In this document: piece by piece, positions 1-4,868 of the stretch
Layout of the letters: each line of letters opens with the position of its first letter
Numbering within the stretch: the first letter of the stretch is position 1
Source of the DNA: Chloroflexia bacterium
GTDB taxonomy: Bacteria > Chloroflexota > Chloroflexia > Thermomicrobiales > UBA6265
Reading direction: 5' to 3'
Assembly (NCBI GenBank): GCA_030430125.1
Contig: JAUIGA010000217.1
Span: forward strand, 1-5,887
Length of the DNA stretch: 5,887 bases
Notes under the pieces: model-generated
The model's input: only the letters and a program-made list of their open reading frames with translations
What the model was told of the DNA's origin: nothing
Database searches by the model: none
Program-made: the position numbers and the translations under genes

Positions 1-1744
1 CCACCAGCGGAGACTGGCGACGCAGCCGGGATTCGACGATCAGCGACGACTCCGGCAACGCCCGCGCCCGCCGCACACCGCGTTGAAGCATCCGTCGATA
101 GGCGGTCAACGCGCCTCGATAGCTGACGTGCCCGACCACCGCGCCACCATCCACCACCTGGGCGACCGCGACCTCCTCGTCCGCCATCCGTTCGAGCGCG
201 GTGTCCAGTGCCATGGATGCAGGTACCTGGAACGTCGCGCCTTCAGGAACGGTCGCGCCGGCACCTGGTCGCTCCATGGCCTCGCGCACCGACAACGCCG
301 AGAGCAGTGGGAAGCTCATGCGCACCCGATGCATTGGCGACGATGCCCGGTTGGGGAGCTGCGCGCGGTAGATCGTCTCGTCGCCAACCAGCGCGGACGA
401 CAATGCGACCGCCACCATCGCCGGCGCCAGCAGCGAGAGATTCCCGGTCATCTCCGCCACCATCAGCATCACGGCGAATGGCGCGTGGGCGATGCCGCCG
501 AACAGCGCCATCATGCCGACGATCACGAACGGCGCGGGTGATTCCGGCATGTGCGGCAGCACTCCATCGCCAAGCCGCCAAAAAGCCGCTCCCAGCATCC
601 CGCCGATCACCATGCCCGGACCGAAGATACCGCCAGAGCCACCCGATCCGATCGAGAGTGACGTCGCCAGGATCTTGGCGAACGGCAGCGCCAGCACCAG
701 CCAGATCGGCAGCGTGCGCAGCTCCTCGGTCATCGCGACCTGCACCCAGCCATACCCCGTGTGTATCGACCCGATGACCCAGATGCCCATCATGCCAACG
801 AGGAAGCCGCCGATCGCCGGTTTCACCGATCTCGGGATGCGGAACCGGTGGAACACGCCGGCGGTGCCGTAGAACGTGCGCGCATACAAGATGCCGACCA
901 GCCCGGCGAGCACACCGAGCAGGGCATACCAGGGGAGGCTCATCGGATCGTCGAAGGACAGGCCGGAGTAATCGCCAAAGATCGGCGAGAACCCTTCGAA
1001 ATAGCCATAGACGCTGAATCCGACGATCGAGGCAATCAATGCCGGGATCAGCACCTGCACCTCGAGATCGTGGAGATAGAGAATCTCCGCGGCCATCAGC
1101 GCGCCGCCCAGCGGTGCCCGGAAGATCGCGCCGATGCCCGCGCCCATCCCCGCCGACACCGCGATGCGTCGATCCTCGACGCTGAGCCTGAGCCACCGGG
1201 CGAGGAGGGAGCCGAACCCGGACGAAATTTGGGCAGCGGGTCCCTCGCGGCCGCCGGATCCGCCAGAGCCGATCGTGATTGCCGAGGCGATCAGCTTCAC
1301 CGGCAGCACTTGCGGTCGCAGGATCGAACGCTTGTGGTGGATCGCGTCGATCGCGGCGTCGGTTCCGTGTCCCTCGGCCTCCGGTGCGAACCGGAAGACG
1401 ATGAGACCGGAGATCAACCCGCCGAGCCCGACGACGAGCGGCAGCAGCCACGGTCGTTCCGGATCGACCCTGGTGGGATCGCCCTCACCCACCGGCGCGG
1501 GAGGATGGTAGCCGACCAGCTCGCCCAGGAAGATGTCGGTCGCGAACACGATCGCATGGTGGAACAGCACCGCGCCGAGACCGGCGACGACACCGATCAG
1601 TGTCCCCAGCACCAGCCATTTGAGGAGGTACCGGGTGCTTCGCAGGTTCGCATGACGCAACCAGGGGACATGTCTCCGGAGCTCCGACCCACGGTCGGGT
1701 CCGCTTCCGCCAATCATGTCTGTCGTTGCGCCACTGTCGTTCAT
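1..1744 (-). CDS. ClC family chloride channel/transporter, C-terminus cut by window edge
   Basis: Integral membrane ClC protein, moving chloride or a similar anion across the cytoplasmic membrane. The frame is open for 581 codons from ATG at 1744-1742 to the left edge. Visible ClC motifs are GHGTD (125-129, at the place of GSGIP), GREGP with the gating glutamate E167, GIFGPG (372-377) and a tyrosine (Y459) at the place of the E. coli central-pore Tyr445. At the position of the E. coli intracellular proton glutamate (E203) I read I221, directly after conserved E220. After the membrane part, residues about 487-553 resemble a single CBS-like segment, and 565-581 look like the start of a TrkA-C/RCK_C domain that continues outside the window. 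A GAGG lies 4 nt before the ATG. Family assignment is firm. Channel versus exchanger, and the ion carried, are not settled. The 402-residue frame on the same strand (243-1451) is a shadow. Confidence 0.93.
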   Translation of the reverse strand, partial: MNDSGATTDMIGGSGPDRGSELRRHVPWLRHANLRSTRYLLKWLVLGTLIGVVAGLGAVLFHHAIVFATDIFLGELVGYHPPAPVGEGDPTRVDPERPWLLPLVVGLGGLISGLIVFRFAPEAEGHGTDAAIDAIHHKRSILRPQVLPVKLIASAITIGSGGSGGREGPAAQISSGFGSLLARWLRLSVEDRRIAVSAGMGAGIGAIFRAPLGGALMAAEILYLHDLEVQVLIPALIASIVGFSVYGYFEGFSPIFGDYSGLSFDDPMSLPWYALLGVLAGLVGILYARTFYGTAGVFHRFRIPRSVKPAIGGFLVGMMGIWVIGSIHTGYGWVQVAMTEELRTLPIWLVLALPFAKILATSLSIGSGGSGGIFGPGMVIGGMLGAAFWRLGDGVLPHMPESPAPFVIVGMMALFGGIAHAPFAVMLMVAEMTGNLSLLAPAMVAVALSSALVGDETIYRAQLPNRASSPMHRVRMSFPLLSALSVREAMERPGAGATVPEGATFQVPASMALDTALERMADEEVAVAQVVDGGAVVGHVSYRGALTAYRRMLQRGVRRARALPESSLIVESRLRRQSPLV

Positions 1745-1930
1745 GCTGCCTCACATTGATGGCGAACGCCCAATGGGCACACCGACCGGTGACGACCGCG
1801 CGGCTGGGCTGCGCGGAACTCCCGGTGCGGACCTGCCGCCAGGATCCCTGTCCCTGTGTTCGTGAGGATGAAGGTAGGTCCCGGCGCCGCGCCGGATGCG
1901 TCCGTGGCCGGCACGACCAAGGTCACCCCT

Positions 1931-1961
1931 AGTGTACGGGGATTCCGGTGGTTGCCGGCAA
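1931..1961 (-). promoter_or_regulatory. weak candidate promoter for the ClC gene
   Basis: On the minus strand, TACACT (1936-1931) could serve as a -10 box and TTGCCG (1961-1956) as a -35 box, separated by 19 bp, which is longer than ideal. It would give a leader of roughly 180 nt before the ClC start at 1744. The -35 hexamer lies inside the palindrome at 1950-1963, so a repressor or activator binding there could control it. Only hexamer resemblance supports this call. Confidence 0.25.
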
Positions 1962-1963
1962 CC
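1950..1963. repeat. perfect 14-bp palindrome, possible operator
   Basis: GGTTGCCGGCAACC reads the same on both strands. It lies about 210 bp upstream of the ClC start and overlaps the candidate -35 box. A dimeric DNA-binding protein could use it. No regulator gene is visible in the window, so the role is a guess. Confidence 0.35.
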
Positions 1964-1985
1964 GGGCACGGAGCGCGAACAGACA

Positions 1986-2021
1986 AAGACGAGGATGGAC
2001 CTGGCGGTCCATCCTCGTCTT
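1986..2021 (-). terminator. 16-bp perfect hairpin, likely transcription terminator
   Basis: Arms 1986-2001 and 2006-2021 are fully complementary (AGACGAGGATGGACC and its complement plus one A-T pair) around the 4-nt loop TGGC. Reading the minus strand, the stem is followed by TTTGTCTGTT, a broken T-tract. On the plus strand a C/T-rich run follows. It lies 207 bp past the stop codon of the minus-strand aminotransferase and is the best visible terminator for that gene. The distance is long, so it may instead act as an attenuator in a ClC leader, or serve another transcript. Confidence 0.5.
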
Positions 2022-2160
2022 CCTTCCCCTTCCCAGCCAACCACCACCTCACGGGTGGCTGTGGGCCCTCCTGGTGTGATCGAGATTTGGTAGCGTTGCG
2101 TCTACCCCGATACCTTACCCTGTGTCCGGGTGGTCCGCAAGTCGCCCAAGCGTATACGTA

Positions 2161-2192
2161 CGATCATTGCAACCACTATACCGCATTGATCG
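2161..2192. repeat. imperfect inverted repeat just after the aminotransferase gene
   Basis: CGATCATTGC (2161-2170) and GCATTGATCG (2183-2192) are complementary at 9 of 10 positions around a 12-nt AT-rich centre that contains TATAGT on the minus strand. It lies 36 bp past the aminotransferase stop. The stretch 2151-2160 next to it (CGTATACGTA) is also locally palindromic. It could be an operator or a short RNA hairpin; nothing decides between them. Confidence 0.3.
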
Positions 2193-2227
2193 CAAATGTC
2201 CAGCCCCCCTGACGGGATTTCTCCGAA

Positions 2228-3556
2228 TCACTTCGACACAACAACGGCGGCGAACGCCTCGTCGAGGATGCCGATCGCGGTATCAACATCGTTCCGCGTG
2301 ACGATCAAGGGCGGGCAGATACGGATCGTGTTCCCGTACAACCCGCCTCGTCCGATAATCAGGCCGCGTCGCTTCGCCTCCTCCTGGACCCGCAGCACCA
2401 CATCCGCGGCCGGTTCCTTCGTCGCCCGATCATGGACCAGCTCGACGCCGATCATCAGCCCCAGGCCGCGCACATCGCCGATCGCCGGCCACTTCAGGGC
2501 CAGCTCGCGCAGGCGCTCCTGCAGGTACCCGCCGACGTCGCGCGCGTTCTCGCGCAGGTTGTGCGTGGCAATGTAGTTGAGGTTGGCCAGGGCGGCGGTG
2601 GTGGCGATCGGGTTCCCGCCGAAGGTCGAAAGACTCAACGACCGGATCGAGCTGGCGAGCTCGTCGGTCGCGATCACGCCGCCGATGGGGATGCCGTTGC
2701 CCAGCCCCTTGGCGAACACGACCACGTCCGGCTGGATCCCATAGGCCTGGAACCCGAAGTCCGCGACGCCGGTGCGCCCCCACGCGGTCTGCACTTCGTC
2801 GGCGATGAACGGGATGCCGTATCGTCGAAGGATCTCTCCCACCCGCACGAAGTACTCGGGCGGTGGGGTCACGAAACCGCCCACGCCCTGGATCGGCTCG
2901 GCGATGAATGCCGCCGGGTTACCGCTCGTCGTCGTCCGGATCACCGCCTCGACATCGCTGGCGCAGAAGAGGTCGCAGGACGGATACTCCTTGCCCCACG
3001 GACAGCGATAGCAATAGGGGTTCCCGACGTAATGCGTCTGCAGCGGCGAGAGCGTCGAGCTGCGCCAGGGTGTCTGCCCGCTGGCGTTGATCGTGGCGAA
3101 GGATCGCCCGTGGTACGAATGCCGCAGCGCGATCAGCTCGTTGCTGTTGCGGTTCAGGGTGGTGATGAGGAAGGCCGCCTCGTTCGCTTCCGTCCCGCTG
3201 TTGGTGAAGAAGACCTTGTTCAATCGCTCCGGTGTCATGGCGCGGATGCGCTCGGCCAGCTCGATCTGGGAGCGAATCAGGAACAGCGTGCTGCTGTGCG
3301 CGATCCGATCGAGTTGGGCCTTGATGGGCTCGTTGATCTCGGGGATGGCATGCCCGCTGGAAACCGTGGCGATGCCGCCGAAGAAATCGAGATACTCGCG
3401 CCCCTCGCCATCCCGAACCATCTGCCCCTCGCCCGACCGCAATTCGATCGGATCGTCGTAGAACAGCGCGACCGAGGGGAACAGGCTCTCCCGGTGCCTG
3501 GTGAGCAAATCGCCGGCATCGGGCGGCTGGGAACCGGGTTCGGAATCAACAGGCAT
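2228..3556 (-). CDS. class III (AGXT2-like) PLP-dependent aminotransferase
   Basis: Cytosolic fold-type I PLP enzyme of 442 residues, normal for class III aminotransferases. The PLP lysine is K283 (FAKGLGNG). The cofactor phosphate loop is S120-G-T, Y148-H149 stack on the ring, E220 and D253 (in DEVQ) complete the site, T311-F-G-G-N-P follows, and R412 is a likely substrate carboxylate contact. The C-terminal stretch with GDVRGLGLMIG and GLIIGRGG closely resembles alanine-glyoxylate aminotransferase 2, so an omega-amino acid or alanine donor with a glyoxylate or pyruvate acceptor is likely; the true substrate cannot be read from sequence. Four cysteines (C182, C185, C194, C198) form a C-x2-C-x8-C-x3-C cluster. 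The start at 3556 is chosen because AAGGAGG (3569-3563) lies 6 nt before the ATG. The open frame extends upstream to 4051, but that part is antisense to the DsrE-like gene and resembles nothing. Confidence 0.93.
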   Translation of the reverse strand: MPVDSEPGSQPPDAGDLLTRHRESLFPSVALFYDDPIELRSGEGQMVRDGEGREYLDFFGGIATVSSGHAIPEINEPIKAQLDRIAHSSTLFLIRSQIELAERIRAMTPERLNKVFFTNSGTEANEAAFLITTLNRNSNELIALRHSYHGRSFATINASGQTPWRSSTLSPLQTHYVGNPYCYRCPWGKEYPSCDLFCASDVEAVIRTTTSGNPAAFIAEPIQGVGGFVTPPPEYFVRVGEILRRYGIPFIADEVQTAWGRTGVADFGFQAYGIQPDVVVFAKGLGNGIPIGGVIATDELASSIRSLSLSTFGGNPIATTAALANLNYIATHNLRENARDVGGYLQERLRELALKWPAIGDVRGLGLMIGVELVHDRATKEPAADVVLRVQEEAKRRGLIIGRGGLYGNTIRICPPLIVTRNDVDTAIGILDEAFAAVVVSK

Positions 3557-3562
3557 GCCGCC

Positions 3563-3569
3563 CCTCCTT
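3563..3569 (-). promoter_or_regulatory. Shine-Dalgarno fixing the aminotransferase start
   Basis: AAGGAGG on the minus strand, 6 nt before the ATG at 3556-3554. It is the strongest ribosome binding site in the window and decides the start against a 165-codon longer open frame that reaches into the DsrE-like gene on the opposite strand. Confidence 0.8.
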
Positions 3570-3599
3570 GCTGTGTGCAGACCGTGCAGTCGTGCTGGC

Positions 3600-3605
3600 A
3601 GCATA
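3600..3605 (-). promoter_or_regulatory. candidate -10 box for the aminotransferase gene
   Basis: TATGCT on the minus strand lies about 43 nt before the aminotransferase ATG, a suitable distance for a short leader carrying the AAGGAGG. The hexamer 17 bp upstream (CCGCGA) is a poor -35 match, so the call rests on the -10 and on position in the divergent gap. Confidence 0.3.
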
Positions 3606-3641
3606 CCGCACACCCCCGGGATTCGCGGTAGGCTTGCCGGG

Positions 3642-3704
3642 ATGAATGACGATGCAGCAGCCCGGCCATCCGCCGGTGCCACGGGAGCGAGAAGCCAGGA
3701 ATGA
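3642..3704 (+). CDS. possible 20-residue leader peptide overlapping the DsrE-like start
   Basis: A small frame from ATG at 3642 encodes about 20 residues rich in Ala, Ser and Asp, and ends with a TGA that overlaps the DsrE-like start codon (ATGA at 3701-3704). Such an overlap is typical of translational coupling. No clear Shine-Dalgarno precedes it, and it has no recognisable similarity. The frame is also open upstream to an ATG at 3501, but that part lies over the aminotransferase start. Chance is a real alternative. Confidence 0.2.
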   Translation: MNDDAAARPSAGATGARSQE

Positions 3705-4066
3705 AGGTCGCATACGTGTTCAGCACCTCCGGGCACACCGCCAGCTACAAGCTCGGCAAGATGATCCTGCCGCAACTGGAGGAAGACCGCCACGGCGTCG
3801 AGGTGGTCGGGATGATGTTCTTCGATGACAACACGTTCGTGCTCCGTCAGGGAGATCCGCTCGGCGAACGGTTGTCGAAGGTTGCCGCCGAGCAGGGCAT
3901 CCTGCTGATGATGTGCGATCAATGCGCGCTCGAACGCGGGCTCGCCACCGGCGAGGTCGGCAACTGCGAGGTGAGCGGCACCGTCGACAATGTCGCCGTT
4001 GGGTGCTTCCCGGATCTCTACACCGCGCTGGCAGGCAACCCGCCAGACCACGTCATCACGTTGTAG
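3701..4066 (+). CDS. DsrE-like sulfur-relay/redox family protein
   Basis: Soluble protein of 121 residues with the look of the DsrE/DsrF-like fold: an N-terminal beta strand (KVAYVFST, 2-9), an alpha helix with ASYKLGKMILPQL (14-26), a strand VEVVGMMFF (33-41), and a late segment CFPDLYTAL. Proteins of this fold carry or transfer sulfur on cysteines. Here the key feature is C72-D-Q-C75 directly after a hydrophobic strand (GILLMM), with further cysteines C89 and C102. It resembles DsrE-related proteins of the SaoD type with a CxxC, but I hold that subfamily loosely. A weak AGGA abuts the ATG and a GGAG lies further upstream, so initiation may depend on coupling to the short frame ending at 3704. 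It heads a tight cluster with two mini membrane proteins, 5 bp and 22 bp apart, and is divergent from the aminotransferase. Confidence 0.8.
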   Translation: MKVAYVFSTSGHTASYKLGKMILPQLEEDRHGVEVVGMMFFDDNTFVLRQGDPLGERLSKVAAEQGILLMMCDQCALERGLATGEVGNCEVSGTVDNVAVGCFPDLYTALAGNPPDHVITL

Positions 4067-4071
4067 CGGCC

Positions 4072-4299
4072 ATGAGCTCGACCGATCTGCTGGTCTTAGG
4101 CATGTGCGCGCTGATGATCGTGGCGGGTATCACGATGATTCGCCTGTCGCGCCGCCAGCGGGGCATGGGCGCCATCGGGATCGTCATTGGTGTGATCGGG
4201 TTGCTGGCCTACCTGTCCGCGGAAGAAGGCGCTCCGCCGCCGGTCGGCACGCCATCTGTCGCCGAAACCTCCACACCGGAACCGGCCGGCACGCCATGA
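4072..4299 (+). CDS. 75-residue protein with two membrane segments and Pro/Thr-rich tail
   Basis: No family recognised. Hydrophobic stretches at about 5-23 and 32-49 flank a basic loop (R24, R27, R28, R30). By the positive-inside rule the loop should face the cytoplasm and both termini the outside. The last 25 residues are acidic at first (EE) and then rich in Pro, Thr, Ser and Ala. Start ATG at 4072 is 5 bp after the stop of the DsrE-like gene, so the two are almost surely co-transcribed and probably translationally coupled; no clear Shine-Dalgarno is visible. The product has the same layout as the next gene, suggesting an old tandem duplication. It may anchor or partner the DsrE-like protein at the membrane, but this rests on gene order alone. 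Confidence 0.65.
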   Translation: MSSTDLLVLGMCALMIVAGITMIRLSRRQRGMGAIGIVIGVIGLLAYLSAEEGAPPPVGTPSVAETSTPEPAGTP

Positions 4300-4321
4300 C
4301 CACCGGAATCAGGGAACATCC

Positions 4322-4552
4322 ATGTCAGATACGCTAGGCATCATCGTCATCGTCGTGGGGCTGCTCGTTTCGGTCCTCGGCTTCTTTCTGCTGTCGCGGA
4401 CTCCTCGTCAAGTCCTGGGATTCCTGGTGATCGTGGTCGGATTCAGTGTTGCCGGCACGGGGTTGCTCACTATCGAGGACACCGTCGTCGAGGAGCGCCC
4501 GCCGGCAACCCAGGAGGCGACGCCGCCCGCCGAGGCAACGCCCAGCACCTGA
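4322..4552 (+). CDS. 76-residue protein with two membrane segments, likely paralogue of the preceding gene
   Basis: No family recognised. Two hydrophobic stretches (about 4-24 and 31-50) are joined by a short basic turn (S25-R-T-P-R29). An acidic stretch follows (IEDTVVEE, 51-58), then a Pro/Thr/Ala-rich tail ending in PST. Predicted topology has the turn inside and the tail outside, as in the upstream neighbour. An AGGGA lies about 6 nt before the ATG at 4322, a reasonable ribosome binding site. It is 22 bp from the preceding stop and closes the plus-strand cluster; the hairpin at 4625-4685 lies 73 bp beyond its stop and could end transcription. The frame is clean and ends in TGA. Function unknown. 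Confidence 0.65.
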   Translation: MSDTLGIIVIVVGLLVSVLGFFLLSRTPRQVLGFLVIVVGFSVAGTGLLTIEDTVVEERPPATQEATPPAEATPST

Positions 4553-4617
4553 TTCCGACTCGCGACAACACGCCTGCAGGGGACGTCCTTGCCGGCACAT
4601 CTGCCACGCAGAGCTTG

Positions 4618-4685
4618 CCGTAGCGGAGGACTTGACCGCGCTGCCAATTCGATAGCGGCCTTCGTCGGCGCGGTCAATGTTCTCC
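4618..4685 (+). repeat. hairpin element, copy 1
   Basis: The unit starts with CCGTAGC (4618-4624). The stem pairs 4625-4631 (GGAGGAC) and 4632-4641 (TTGACCGCGC) with 4668-4677 (GCGCGGTCAA) and 4679-4685 (GTTCTCC), leaving T4678 bulged. This gives 17 pairs, one of them G-T, around a 26-nt loop. The inverted partner at 4772-4841 has the same design. It could terminate the small-gene cluster, stabilise mRNA 3' ends, or be a REP-like mobile repeat. Confidence 0.65.
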
Positions 4686-4727
4686 CATATTCAGACCACC
4701 CTTGCCAACGTCGCGGGACATATCGGA

Positions 4728-4746
4728 CGCGCGGTCAATGGCCTCT
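4728..4746 (+). repeat. isolated copy of the 3' arm of the hairpin element
   Basis: GCGCGGTCAATG recurs here (4729-4740), 61 bp after its copy at 4668-4679. No matching 5' arm lies directly upstream. The following GCCTC (4741-4745) keeps most of the pairing to GGAGGAC at 4625-4631, with one mismatch. So this arm could pair with the 5' arm of copy 1 almost as well as copy 1's own 3' arm does. Confidence 0.5.
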
Positions 4747-4771
4747 TCCGCACAGGATGGTTGCATACGAA

Positions 4772-4841
4772 GGACGGCATTGGATGCGCGGAATGTCGGA
4801 TGGGGCGGCATAGGGTAGCGCATCCAAGCCGTCCGCTACGG
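4772..4841 (-). repeat. hairpin element, copy 2 (inverted)
   Basis: On the minus strand it starts with CCGTAGC (4841-4835), then GGACGGC and TTGGATGCGC (4834-4818). A 28-nt loop follows, then GCGCATCCAA, a bulged T (A4779 on the plus strand) and GCCGTCC (4789-4772). That is 17 pairs with a bulge at the same place as copy 1. Its first 28 bases match copy 1 at 22 positions. Outside this, TTGCA/TGCAA and ACAGG/CCTGT pairings extend the inverted repeat loosely to about 4752-4862. Confidence 0.65.
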
Positions 4842-4868
4842 GCGGTGGTATTGCAAGCCTGTCCTCGC

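Larger units (their letters stand above)
1745..2227. other. 483-bp intergenic region between two minus-strand genes
   Basis: I see no convincing gene on either strand. It lies downstream of the aminotransferase and upstream of the ClC gene, so it should hold the terminator of the first and the promoter of the second. It contains several self-complementary sequences: a GC-rich hairpin at 1881-1895 (CCGGCG, 3-nt loop, CGCCGG), a palindrome at 1950-1963, a long hairpin at 1986-2021, a short hairpin at 2089-2106 (GGTAG/CTACC), and an imperfect inverted repeat at 2161-2192. I checked for tRNA, SRP RNA, T-box, SAM and fluoride riboswitch signatures and recognised none. Confidence 0.6.
4553..4868. 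other. 316-bp convergent intergenic region made of structured repeats
   Basis: It lies between the end of the plus-strand cluster and the end of the minus-strand amidohydrolase. No gene is visible, and the long plus-strand frame starting at 4677 is antisense to the amidohydrolase. The region holds two related hairpins in opposite orientation and an extra copy of one arm. Position between two convergent genes suits transcription termination from both sides, though neither hairpin is followed by a T-tract. Confidence 0.6.

Noticed and set aside
243..1451. 402-residue minus-strand frame rich in Arg
   Set aside because: It is an out-of-frame shadow of the ClC gene, whose true frame shows all family motifs and is open from 1744 to the edge.
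761..1759. 332-residue plus-strand frame opposite the ClC gene
   Set aside because: Antisense shadow in high-GC DNA; composition dominated by Arg, Asp, Glu and Pro with no domain.
1945..1975. CCGGCAACC core reminiscent of SAM riboswitches
   Set aside because: It is explained by the 14-bp palindrome, and the other conserved SAM riboswitch blocks are absent on both strands.
1745..1990. Fluoride riboswitch before the ClC gene
   Set aside because: I searched the minus-strand leader by eye for the GGCGATG and GCTGATG blocks and found neither.
1986..2021. T-box-like sequence on the minus strand (AGGATGGACCGCC before a terminator-like stem)
   Set aside because: The resemblance to the T-box consensus is partial, no specifier stem is visible, and the next gene is a ClC protein, not an amino acid gene.
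2432..3631. 399-residue plus-strand frame opposite the aminotransferase
   Set aside because: Antisense shadow; no recognisable domain, and it overlaps the aminotransferase start and ribosome binding site.
3557..4051. 165-codon upstream extension of the aminotransferase frame on the minus strand
   Set aside because: It is antisense to the recognisable DsrE-like gene, resembles nothing, and the strong AAGGAGG plus family length fix the start at 3556.
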